A DNA stretch of 64,000 bases, from positions 554,501 to 618,500 of the forward strand of contig JASJOG010000034.1 in the NCBI GenBank assembly GCA_030142905.1, given 5' to 3'. Positions 43,465-55,259 of the stretch are shown piece by piece. The notes below the pieces were generated by a model that searched no databases, was not told the origin of the DNA, and saw nothing but the letters and a program-made list of their open reading frames with translations. This DNA comes from Heliopora coerulea (lineage: Eukaryota; Cnidaria; Anthozoa; Scleralcyonacea; Helioporidae). How positions within the stretch are numbered: position 1 is the stretch's first letter; the number at the start of each line of letters is the position of its first letter. Position numbers and translations under genes: made by a program.

Positions 43465-46002
43465 CTATGCCAGGATGGCACTCATCATTCTAGAAAATAA
43501 TAAAAGGAACATTTAATCTGACATCTTTTGTGTCTATCAAGCCACATTTTGTATATTGAAGCAACAGATAACATAGCTCCATGGACTGGGGTTGGCCAGC
43601 AACAAATAGTCTGAGGCCAAAGTGTTCAAATAAGCAATATTCAAACATGTTGTAAGGGTACACACTTGCTGCTATAGGAAATCCTTGAAAACAATGGTGT
43701 TTTCATTCTTCATTTCTTTTTTACATTAATATTAAACTTTTTTACATCAAATACATCAGTAGCATTGTGACATTTGCCATAAAAACCTTACCAAACTACT
43801 TAGTGTTCTTTCATTTGATTTCTTAGGACTGTTAAATCAAGATACTAACCCAACACACCCTTCCCTCCTTCTACTCAACTGGCCATGGGAACAGGAATGA
43901 AATTTCCAAAAGCTAATAAAACCTACCTGTACAAATAGAAGAAAAAGCTCAGTAGGTAGAATGCCAGCTTTACCCATCCCTCTTTTTGACAACGAGACAT
44001 TTCACTCCCATTCATAACTTCTGTGGGATCGTATAAACCAGGCCGACTCATGACTGGACGATTCATGTACCTAGAAAAACAAAACCACATGGATTACTTT
44101 CAGTATTCCAAAAACCTTTACCAGCCAAAAGCTTCAAAAAATATAATAAAACATCAAACTCAAAAAAATAGCATCTAGTCAAAAATTACATCAAACTTAA
44201 CTAGATACAAGCAAGCTGGGCACTTTATATAGTCAAGCAAGGATTACATTATCAACCAGGAGAAGTTACAGTGGCATATAACATAGCAAAGTGTCGATAA
44301 TTCTGTCATTCTGTTAACATTCCTTATTGACACTCTGTTATGTTATGTTATGCTGCTGGAACTTTTTGTGGTTGATGATGCAATCCTCACTTGTCTATAT
44401 AAGGTGCCCAGCTTGCTTCTATCTGGTCAGGTATGACAATGATTCTGTAATAGACTTGAAATATCACCTCTAATTTTTATCTTTTCTTGTTTTGTCAATG
44501 TGAATATCCAGTTCTTCACAAGATGTTATTTTTCACAGCTTGTGTTTTATTATACTTTCAGTATTATTAATGTTAGTTTTAATTGAAGAAATATTGATCT
44601 CAGAAGGTATTTCAGTTGATAGTCCGCTGTCTAGCATGACCTGCCAAAGAAGTTCAATTTGCCTGAGAGCTTGTCAATGATTTGCCAGCTGCTGTCTTTG
44701 TACATATCAGTTTTAATCCAATTTAGCATTTTCTGATATAAAAAATAAACTTTCATGAGCTAATATTTATTGAAATGAAATCATCTGTATAACTTATACT
44801 TAAAGTTATTAAGACAAAAAATGCTGATGAAGGAAATTTTAACTTCTGAGTTATATCAAGCCATAAACCATTACCAGCCGACAGTTTAAGAAAATACAAA
44901 ATAAAACATATTCCAAAAAGTGTCATTCTTAACTTGCGATTGAAGTAAAAAAGAATTGACAAGAAGTAATATGGTAATATTTCGACACTATTTCAGAAAT
45001 AGTGTCAAAATATTACTGTATTACTTCTTGTCAATTCTTTTTTACTTTAATTGCAATTTAAGAACAACACTTTTTGGAATATGTTTTATTTTGTATATCA
45101 AGCCATGTTATGACAAGAAGAATTAAATTTTAAATCAATTTACATTAAGGTACCTGTGAACATGATATGCAATGAGAGGTACATTCCATACAAGAGCTGT
45201 CCAAAAGAATCCCACAGCAAAAAAGAGACACATAAATAAGTGCAACCCATACTCTGGAAGAACCATCTAAAAGGTGAAAACATAAGTTATGGTGGGAAAC
45301 TTAATAAATTTTTTCCCTAGAGTCTTAGAAGGTTCAAAACATAAATTTTTCAGTTGTTGAATAGTATATGTACATTCCTTATCGTGTTTTTGTGTAACAA
45401 TCATTTCATGAACACCAAACCCACTAAACAGCAAGTTACACACCACAAACATTGAACAAATAGTATTTATAACCACAAACACTTTCACAGACTTGTATCA
45501 TATCTTGAACCAATCAGAACAAGAGCTGGTCGGTCATACTGAGCAACAATTACAATTGAACATTTTGCTCCTTGCACGTGCATCACAAAATATGGATTTG
45601 TGAGAAATCGTGTAAATGCAATTACTGGTTTTGCACTTTTAGTGTTGCACTTTTTGACAGGCAAATAAACTGTAGCAGGTAGCAATAAGACAGGGGTGTG
45701 CAAATACACGATTGACAGCTTTCAAGAATTAAAACAACTCAGCAAAATGATTTCAAGTTCAAAAACAGAGACATTCTTACTGGATTTAAATTGTTGCATA
45801 GGTCCACAGGATTTTTGTAGTCTGTTTTTAGATCGTCAAAGGCGATAATCTACGACACAAAGTATGCAAACAATAAGCTGGACGTTAAGTTAGAGGTATT
45901 CTTCAAGTACAATTCGCCACTTACGTTCCATATCACAAAAAATATCAAAGCTATACTAATAAGAACCGCAAGAATAAACGTAGAAATCTCAAACGCTGCC
46001 AT
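43465..46002 (-). CDS. CNIH: Cornichon family ER cargo receptor, 142 aa
   Basis: Five exons, in order of transcription: 46002-45925, 45849-45781, 45266-45154, 44070-43927, 43489-43465, total 429 nt. The product starts MAAFEISTFILAVLISIALI (first membrane helix), then IIAFDDLKTDYKNPVDLCN, the family signature, then VLPEYGLHLFMCLFF, VWNVPLIAYHVHRYMNRP, YDPTEV and CQKEGWVKLAFYLLSFFFYL, and ends RMMSAILA. Length equals CNIH1-type cornichons. Cornichons select transmembrane cargo such as TGF-alpha-type growth factors for COPII export from the ER; some vertebrate members also bind AMPA receptors. The IIAFDDLKTDY loop is of the CNIH1/2/3 type and not CNIH4. Splice sites are canonical. An upstream in-frame ATG at 46035 would add 11 residues; I chose 46002 because the cornichon N-terminus begins there. 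Intron 3 holds two large palindromes. Confidence 0.93.
44203..44424. repeat. Palindrome 1 in cornichon intron 3
   Basis: Two arms of about 95-100 bp pair around a short centre. The left arm starts agatacaagcaagctgggca and the right arm ends gcccagcttgcttctatct. Matching inner blocks are aaccaggagaagtt against aactttttgtggtt and aaagtgtcgataa against ttattgacactct. It has no coding capacity and is best explained as a fold-back MITE. Confidence 0.8.
44894..45096. repeat. Palindrome 2 in cornichon intron 3
   Basis: Two arms of about 100 bp with almost no spacer: atacaaaataaaacatattc on the left against gaatatgttttattttgtat on the right, and gacactatttc against gaaatagtgtc at the centre near 44995. 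The motif tatatcaagccat occurs at 44852 and again at 45094 and may be related to a target duplication. The arms match closely, which suggests a recent or maintained palindrome. Confidence 0.85.
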
Positions 46003-46033
46003 GTTCAACACCACCACAAACAACTTTATGCGC

Positions 46034-48167
46034 ATGACCGAGTTGCTGAAGTCACTTCGTGCATAGATTAACCAGACCGAGATTGAGAAAATAAAATGCT
46101 GCGTGGGCAGTGGTGAACGGCGTGTGCGAACTATTGATGATGATGATGATGATGATGATAATGATGATGATGATGATGATGATAGACTTTATTTTGACAC
46201 GCTTGCCTCGTCAACTGAAAGTTGATTTCCACGAGAGGCGTGTATAGAATTAAAAAATTAAAAGGCTTGGAAACTACTAAAGTAAAAACAAAACAATCCT
46301 AAAGTTCCTAGGGGAGACCCTTCTTCAGGGAGTGAAAGGACCTTCGCCCCGAACGTTTGGTTCTTCAATTTTATTTGAAACATTATGACTTTTCAGACAT
46401 AGGTTACCCAGCCTGCTTCAGGCTTGTATCAGAGCCATAGCAACCGCGCTGGGCGGTAGGGCAGCAGCACCTCCAATAATTCACGAAATAATAGTTGAAA
46501 AACACTTACAAATGTCATTTAAAAATGGTGTGCACCTTTACACACTATATATTTATTGTAATAGACACCACGTCTTTAGACACAATTCTTGAGGTTATTC
46601 AATCCATGACTATTGGGAAAGCTTCACTTCCTGAGAAAGGTAAGCCGCAAAGTTTGCCTGTAGATAGTCCAAAAATGTACGAAATGGCATTTCAAGGGTA
46701 AGCACGCCTTTAAACCTCCATAGCAACTTGTATGCTCCAATATCACAGATATGTTGGATTGCTTACCTTAAACCTAATTGTTATTTCAGATAAGGATAAT
46801 AATTATACAAAAACTACCACTCACCCTAGTTATGTGACTAAAGGAGCATGTTTACAGTACTAAGTTTTTTTCATCAAAAACATTCCAAGTGCCAAAACCA
46901 GAATTGTGCCAAAAACTGAGCAATGCCTGGTTCTAACTGATGTTTTTAAGTAAAGAATGTGGCATTAAGTACCAAGTACCATTAGCAGTAATGTTCCTAA
47001 AATGGCACATCTTTAGGAGCTAATGCTGAAAAAGCCTTTCATGGCCCTGAAATTTTTTTGCAAGGATACAAACCATACCAGCATGACTTTGCTGCAGGTC
47101 TAATACCTTTAAACAATAAATTATAATTACTGGAACAACAAGTTAACACAACAGTGTGATTTTTTTTATTTGCTTTAATGTTAAACAGACCAATAGCATA
47201 TACACCAACAATACTGTCCAAAGTAGCACTTGACAAAGTTCAGGTCATCCACCATCAGCTTAAAGGTAATTTAAAGCTAAAATTTTGCATTTATAAGTAG
47301 CTTTTACTTGGATTTTAATGATTGTTATGCTAGCCAGATAGTTTTTGTAGTAGTAAGATCATTCAAGATTGTCCCTCTAAGGACAGGACATTTTCACTTA
47401 ATGTCACAGCTGGCCTGTTGATATACCCAAGATTTCCTATCACAGTAGGTACACAAACATGGCTGCCATCCTCTTTTTCACATGACTCTCAGGGAATTCA
47501 GAAAAATGGTCCATGAGAAAGAGGATTGAGTTCTGTCAAGATATATAATTGTTTTCATGGCTGCTTGGCCCTGGTGATTGCATTCTCAATATATTAGAAT
47601 CTATATTTTTCAAAATGCTTTTATACAGAAATACAGGATATATACTGAACAAACCTTGCAGTTGGAGTCTGGTTGGTGTATTTGAAGCTAATAAAAACAA
47701 AGAAATCTAGTACAGATGCTCAATTTTTATATCAAATATTTCCAATCTGTTGCAACATTTTAAATATGTGAATCTTCCTCCCTGAGAAAGAACATAAAAG
47801 AACCAACCAAAACTTTAAAACCACATTTCGTTGAACTAATAATTACATGTGCTCTGGCTTACAACATGAAAAAAGCATGCTTAACAACACTGAGCATACT
47901 GTAATTGAAAGCATATGTTGGTATTCACATTGAAGAACTGGATCAGGGTGTCATCTGTGCCTAAAATTGGTAGAACAGAGAACTAATGAAAAACACCTCA
48001 AATTACTTCAGTCTCTGAAACAAATAATATTACTGGTAAACAGAACTTATGTGGCAGCAGGAGATCCACCAAAGTCAAGTGAAGTAATATTTACATTCCC
48101 AATGATGGTTCATTACACACAGAAGTGTTTATCAAACTTAACTGTCCTACTTGTATTGTCATTATAA
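46034..48167 (+). CDS. Unrecognised small gene, candidate 142 aa
   Basis: Three exons are well supported by splice sites and phase: 46565-46697, 47189-47265, 47974-48167 (TAA). A first exon 46034-46058 (MTELLKSL) fits the phase but its donor, C|gtgcat, is weak. The total is 429 nt. The product is mostly helical and charged in the middle (AYTPTILSKVALDKVQVIHH, then QRTNEKHLKLLQSLKQIILL) and hydrophobic at the end (LSNLTVLLVLSL). A donor-like gtaaac after QIILL would allow a further exon, but the frame beyond it stays open to a stop 15 bp from the ERO1 stop. I do not recognise the family. It would be head-to-head with cornichon, 31 bp between start codons, and tail-to-tail with ERO1. Confidence 0.45.
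46132..46183. repeat. (GAT)n microsatellite
   Basis: About 17 gat/gataat units, followed by agactttattttgacac. Such a trinucleotide run beside a unique stretch could be the 3' tail of a retrotransposon fragment, but no other part of one is seen. Confidence 0.9.
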
Positions 48168-48182
48168 TATAATCAAAATCAA

Positions 48183-51100
48183 TTATACATACCCTTTACT
48201 TAATGAACGGAATGTCTGAACATAATGAATGCTACTGGAATATCTATAAGAAGGATAAACCATGAAGAGAAGCTGGTATTTAAAGTATGAGAACTCAGGA
48301 ACACAGATCTGACAGGACTGACTACAACTATGCGCTAGGTAGGAGTAAATAAGTTAGACTTACCTTCCAAGAGCATTAAATAGTGCTACAATTTCATTTC
48401 GTTTCAACCGGAAGGTGTCTCTCACACTTTGTTTTTCAAAATGGGGGCTTGAGAAAAGGATTTTCAGGGCAGTACCAATACCTTGAGTCTGACAAAGCAG
48501 AAAATCATGACAGTAATAGAAACATGGAGATTGCGCAGCCAGGTTGAGACATGATTAATTTTGAGACACGTTCTCTGACTAAATTTATTAAATATGCAAG
48601 CTTTCAACTACCTAACTGTAGTCTTCAACTGGCAAGAGTGACATAAATTAATGGCATGTAGATATTTATAGGTGCATGTTGAATTGTGAAACTATGTGGC
48701 AGGAAGCAATTAGCGAACACAATGCTTGTTGACAAGAACAGCGTATTGTCTGGGAAGCAGCTTGGAGTTATTGTCAGAATTTACTATTAAAGCCATATGC
48801 CAAGATTCTAATGTTTTTCATGTCCGGTAGTTACCACTATCAATTACTTTACCATCTAACAAATAAATAGTCCTGATATTACAGTGTTCATACTATACAT
48901 GGAAAGATGTGATATACTGCAATTATTTACTGAAATTAAAAGTTACCATCATAATGGTACCATTATTATCATGAGAAGTGATTTGGGAGTAGGAGTTTTG
49001 TTCCTGATAATAACACCAACACAGTTACTCACCTGAACCTTGCCCCATAAACGACATTTTTGACAACCGACACAGTCCATTATCCTAGTAATGTTTCGGA
49101 ATTTTTTTCGAAATTCATCCTAAAGAAAGTAATTTAGGAACAGAAGAGTTGAGAGTATTGAGATGAGTCTTAAAACTGACAAATATACTGTAACCACTGA
49201 CATAATTTCAAGTCATAGTTATTGTGGTTTGGGCACTGATGATTTGGAATAGTGTACTGAGTTCTCTAAAAACAGTATAACTGTACCAAGGGAAGACCAT
49301 AATATGATACCTTCAGACCTCTTGACTTTACAGGATCACCAGTAAACATCAATGTCTCATCAAAAGTGCTTGGACAATTTCTAAAAGAGTCCATAAATGC
49401 ATTTTAAGGTGTCCCTTTCATCACATTCTGGCTAATGCCACACAATTTAATACCACAAAGGGAGATGCCTCCTGGCCATCTTGGCAGGAATGGGGCAAAG
49501 TAAGCTAACCTTGACTGCATCAGCAAGTCCATAACTGAATCCTTAACTAGAGCATCATCTGTGACGTTTCCAGTATAGAAGGTCTCTTGCAGCCAGTATG
49601 GTCCAGCTTTGACTGTGGCACGCCAAATGAGCAAGTATAGGAAATAAAGGTTCTTAAGCCAACCTGGTCCTGACATGAAAAAATGGAGAATTAATTATCT
49701 TGTGTTATTCAAGGAAAAATTTTCATTTATTCTCAAATAGTGTTATTTCCTGAGAAATGCAACTGTTAAAATGCATCTACAGGCAGATTGTTCAGTAAAA
49801 TAGTGCTTCTCCTTCTTTTCAGAGACTAGGTGCATGTATGGTCATGAGATATATTTTTTTCTTATTTTTCATACCCTTATTAGAACTCTACCTTGTCCTT
49901 TTGTCTTTTCAGGGTCAAACCTTTTATGAAATTCTTCAACATTAGGACCCCACTGTGGTTTCAAAAATCCATTGCCTGCTAAACAGACAGTTGTTTAAAA
50001 TCAAGTATTTAAGTACAATTATGTTTGACAAAAATAATTGTTAAAGAATTAATTACTTAGCTATTAATTGAAAGAATTTTCATAATGCAAACTATCACTT
50101 TACCTTTGAATAAAAACTGTGCTGAGAGATGGGTGTTGATGCTTGCATGCATCCCAGAAATTACACGATAGAACACTCTTTTCTCCAAACACATCTCTAC
50201 AAGAGAGTTCAATATTAATTGAAGTCTGTCAGTCTAAGCTAATTTATAGAGACCAGTACTTTGCATGACAATACATGTTTATTTACCTACTGTAGCATTA
50301 ATATGGGGACAGAGATATTGCAGAATGGCATGCTACCCATGGGCATATTGGTTACAAGAAAAGTGAACTATGTACAGTATTGAATACAAGGTGTTCTCTG
50401 ACCTGAGATTTTTGTTGATGAGCTAGGTTGAAGGCTACAGTTCAGGTAGTTGAAAGCTCCTCAATAAAAATCTCAGGTCAGAGAACGCCTTGTATTCAAT
50501 TATGTCTTCCTGGCCACGCTTCATCTATATTTTTATATATACAGTATGATTAACATATTAAAATCTTGATCCCAGTCTCTTGAAAGTCTTTACACTGACA
50601 AAAACACTTTATTTTATTTTTTTCTACTACACTGTTGCAATCATTGGAAAAGGTTTCAACTTGGTTTTATGCTTAGCACAAAACTTATGCATCAAATCTG
50701 CTGGATGACATACTGTATGAGTGCAAATATCTTATACAAATTGTTTCAAAATATCACTGAGAGAAAAGATATACACAAGTTTACAGTAACAGTAACTTAA
50801 ATTGCAGTTTCAGCTACAATTCTGAAGTTCTATTATCAAAAATACATGCATATACTGTAGTACAATAATCAATATTGTAACTTACGACTCAACATTGAAG
50901 ATGTAACATACTTCTCATTGTAAGGATTGGTAACTCTAGAAGGAACACAAAAAGATAAATCCCTCATGTGTACGAGGTACTGTATGTTACATTCAATTTG
51001 GTGATACAGGTAGACTCCAAGGGCAAATGAAAATCTCCATTACACTGAAATTATACATTGGTAATTCCCCAAAGAAAATTAATAATGTCAATAACATGCA

Positions 51101-54100
51101 TATGATTTATTAGAGAAGCAATTATAATTGTAACTAGTTTTTGTTATTGTTTTGCTAAGTTTAATTCTGATTTCAGCTGAAATCAATCCTTCTATTAATA
51201 ATTACAGTAATTTGCTTATTTGTGAACAGCTGGGCAAGTTGATCAAAGGAAACCTACTTGAAGCAGTTCTCCTTGTAGATACTGGACCATACCCTGTTTG
51301 CTGAATGTCCTTTATAATTGGTGAATTTTTCTGGGTTTAAAAGTAGATTGACGTATTTAGAATCAGCAGACACCTCATCTATGAACAGAAAAAGAGATTC
51401 AAGCAATCAATCAAACAGTAGTTTGTGACCATATGGTAATCTCATTACTACAAGATACAACAATTCTATTTTGTTTTATTTTTAAATACATTCCCCCCTG
51501 AACAAAATTTTTTTAAATAAAACATAATATTGTCTGAAACCCTGTAATGATTCTAAGGTTAAGTGCAAGATCATTACCTTCAGGCTCACAAAAGTTGTTT
51601 TCTGCATCATCATACTGTTTCCAAGCTTCAAAAGCTTGTTTATCTGCATCACTAGGATGTGTAAAAAAATCATCATTATTATTAAAAAATTTAAACATGT
51701 GAACTTTAATTTGATATACTAATTATAGCATATTATGTAACACTCTGTCTGGTACATGTATATCTCAAAATATATATTTTGAAAGAAAATGGTAACAGAT
51801 ATTACAAAGACTAAAAATAACTTATCTTCAATACCTAGTGAATTGTCAAGTATATTTATTCACATACAGTACATATGAGCTTTTTTTTTCCTGATAAAAT
51901 TATATCATTTTAATAATACCTGAGATGGATGTTCACATGTCCAAGTGTAGAATTATCTTCCTTACAACTCTCTGATTTTGCCTTATCAAGGGTCCAAGAA
52001 CACAAAAGTTTAGATAAGCATTTACACAAAATAGAAGACTAAGCTAAAGTTTTTATTAGCAAAGAAAAGCTAATAAAAACTAATATAGAAGCCACATGCC
52101 ATTTAGTTGAAAAACTTGTAATTGTTGATTAAATCAGCTTATAACCAACAAGGTGAAAAGTAGCTGATTAACAACTGTTAGGAATCAATCTCCAGCTATT
52201 TTGTCCATCCCTATGATTTTCTTCAAGCTGCCCACTGTTGGTCACCATTAAAAACTGAATTATTATAAAAATTATATTGACAGGTATAAAATAATTACAT
52301 AATATAATATACAATGATATAATATTTATATTATCATGATATTATTTGAAGCACAACATAAGGATGGTTTTAATCCTATGTATTTAATTTTTTGTCACAT
52401 CCTCAGTCTATAGTTACCTGGGTTAAAACTATCTGGTAGTCAAGGATGACTCAATTTATTATTTTTAAAAATAAATAGTCCATCAATTTAATTTAAATAA
52501 TCATTATACTATAACTTGTATGTTACATTGATATTAAGTTCATTAAAATTAATTTAAAAGCAAAGCTAAAATAGGAGTAATACTCACCTGACCTTCTTTG
52601 TCATTTTTATGGTCTTTTAAAGGTTTATAGGTCTGGCTCTTCAAAGTCATTAGAGAAAAGAAGGCCAGTAAAGTAGCAGAACTACATTTATTAATTTAAA
52701 ATGGTATTTTTGCACTAATTATTACATTTATTAGTTACTATTACATTACCTTTAAAGTGCTATCATTTACATTTATATGTAAATTAACACATAAAGCAAA
52801 AATTTCCAACTTGAAAATTCAAAATCTAAGCTAATTTTAAGAAGAAACCAATGTAAATGGTAATATTTCAAATTTATTACAAGGAGCAAGAAGTAGGGAG
52901 CTACATCACTCTTGCCATGACACCTGGTTGTAGTCATCAGTTCTTATATTTATTTGCCAGTTAGTGTCATTTTATTGAAAAAATAGGATGGTGGGTGTTT
53001 TACAGCACATAACTGGTCTGACAATGACTTCATATTAAAGTTAAAATTTTATCACCCATCTTGCTTTGAAGTTCTTGTTTTAATGGAGATTTTGAGTTTA
53101 TAGATGTTAATTAATTTTTCAGTTTGTGTTTTTTATCTTGTATTTCTTTGAATTATCCACAGATTACTTAGCATTTAAATATTACTTTGTTAATTTCACA
53201 AATTTTTATTGGTGAATTCTTTCAGCCTTAAAGTCAATCCAGTGTTTCAATTACATTATGCCTGATTTGAATAATTATAACAAAATATTCCATCTTACCT
53301 GAGAGTACTGGTAGCCCTTTACTCCTTCAGGAACTTCTTCCTGTGTGAAATTTATTAAGACAATAACTGATTTACTTGAAAAAATAACTACAAAATTAAT
53401 TCAGTTAACCTATCAACTTCTAAATTTTATTCTTGATAAATCTCCACAGTTTTCTTTGGCAGGGTGGGACACCTGTCTCATTATGGACTAAACTACAGTA
53501 AAAGAGATCATTTAAACAGAACAGTCTTGCAAATGAAAACCACCTTCAATTAATACTGAAGTATTATTTTACTGTATAACCAAAAACCTTGGTCTAAAAC
53601 AATTATGTACCTTATCTCTGAATGCAAAAAAATTTAATCCAATTTAATATTGTACAAATGCCACTTACAAACCTCTTTACAAGTCTTGACTGAGCAATCT
53701 CTGAAAGAACAAGTCCCATCATCAGGCCAAAATGGACATGGTCTTTCCAAATTCACCTAAACATGAAAAAAGCAGATTGGTTTATATAACTGTACCCTTT
53801 TGTGCATGGACCTTTTGACTTTTGTACTTTGTTCTCTTTTGTTTTGGCTGTGCTTTTTCATTTGCTCTACTGTTGTATCTTTTTGTTGTACAACAACTTT
53901 ACTCAGGGAAGGGTTAAATTATATAAATCTTTTTAATCCTATATGAAAACAGCCAGCTTGTTGTATTTAGATACCAACGTGTACTTTGACCTTGAGGTTA
54001 GTTAAATTCAAATAATTATGAGCGAGTAGAAGCAAAAAATATAATGTATACCTCTATTGTGAACTGATTTCTTCTGAACAACATACCTTATAAAATTTAA

Positions 54101-55259
54101 AATAGTTTCTCTTAACCAGTTCCATTATTCTTGGAAACACTTTTTGGTTCAAGCTGTCAACAGCTTCTATATCACAACAACAGTCCTCTACTTTTCCAGT
54201 CAGCTACATTTAAAATAAATCATGGTATACATACTCACTTAGATAAATAATATTTATAAAGGGAAAACAATGATTGATGACTTAATTATATTTGATACAA
54301 CTCTTTTATTTAAATAAAATTGAAATATGAGTCACAAAAAAAATTCAACTACTTTCATTTTTATAGGGGGATCTTCATGTAAATGATGCAACTGTGAGAA
54401 AAACAGAATTATATGTACAGTTGGAAATGGTACAACTTTTATCATTTTATTTTGCCATTGTTTAGGGCTTTCAAAAAGTCCCATCAAATTTTCAAATAAA
54501 GGGAAAGTATATTACATCCAGGATACTGTCGGTGTATAGCTGACTGTCGTCTGATCGATGAAATACATCACAACAAACTTTACTAAAACTGAACAACTTG
54601 TTTACTGGATTTTCCAGATAGTTTTCATTCGACAATACTAAGATAGGAATAGTAATTTTAAGCTCAAGGAGCATACGCACTGGTTCGCACAGTCATCAAT
54701 TCACTCAGTGATTAATGATAAACAGCCAACACAATAGACACATCAAGGTGGTCCGTTTTCAATTCACACAACAAATGTAAAACTTAGCAACGCATAAAAA
54801 GCAACTAAAATCTGTTTATTCAACGCGTAGTTTTAAATGGGATACATTTGACTTTCAGTGGCAAAATCAATGAACTTATTTATATACTTGGCTTATGGTA
54901 ATTGAATGATTGGTTGCTAGGGCATAAAGAGACGGCGTTTGGGTATGTGATGAAAGTCAGGTCTATTGTCCACATTGGTTTAATAACTTAGCACAAATTT
55001 AATACTGTTGGAATGAAGTTATCCTACATTTTCAACGCACCGATTGCAGATCGCAGTCTGTCAGAGGTAAAAATCAGTACATGAAAAGTTACCAGATAGT
55101 ATGATTTCGTGATAATTTTTCGGTTTTAAAGGCTAATAAATTTTAAGATATTTCTACCTGGCAAAAACACTGATCTCTATTCGGCAGGTCCTCCTCCACT
55201 GGACAACTCGAGGGCAATATTGATATTAGAAGGACTGCAGAAGACAATATCCTTGTCAT
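48183..55259 (-). CDS. ERO1: ERO1, endoplasmic reticulum thiol oxidase, 461 aa
   Basis: Sixteen exons, in order of transcription: 55259-55158, 54203-54087, 53756-53673, 53340-53299, 52638-52588, 51981-51920, 51651-51578, 51378-51258, 50935-50886, 50196-50104, 49978-49892, 49669-49510, 49380-49311, 49119-49033, 48488-48364, 48243-48183; total 1386 nt. A signal peptide ([15 protein letters not shown]) leads. The outer pair lies in CSFRDC (C89, C94) with C99 following, the inner active site is CVGCQKC (C387, C390, C393), and FAD-site helices include HASINTHLS and [15 protein letters not shown]1 is a flavoenzyme that reoxidises protein disulfide isomerase and passes electrons to oxygen, giving hydrogen peroxide. 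All known catalytic and regulatory cysteines that I can place are kept, so it should be active. There is no KDEL; vertebrate ERO1 is also held in the ER by partners. Exon 11 has a tandem NAGNAG acceptor. Confidence 0.97.
50379..50500. repeat. Hairpin-forming inverted repeat in an ERO1 intron
   Basis: The left arm attgaatacaaggtgttctc, then tgacctgagatttttg, pairs with caaaaatctcaggtca-like right-arm sequence ending cgccttgtattcaat. The arms are about 45 bp and the loop about 30 bp. It lies in the intron between exons 9 and 10. It is probably a small fold-back MITE; the transcribed hairpin would resemble a small-RNA precursor. Confidence 0.8.
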
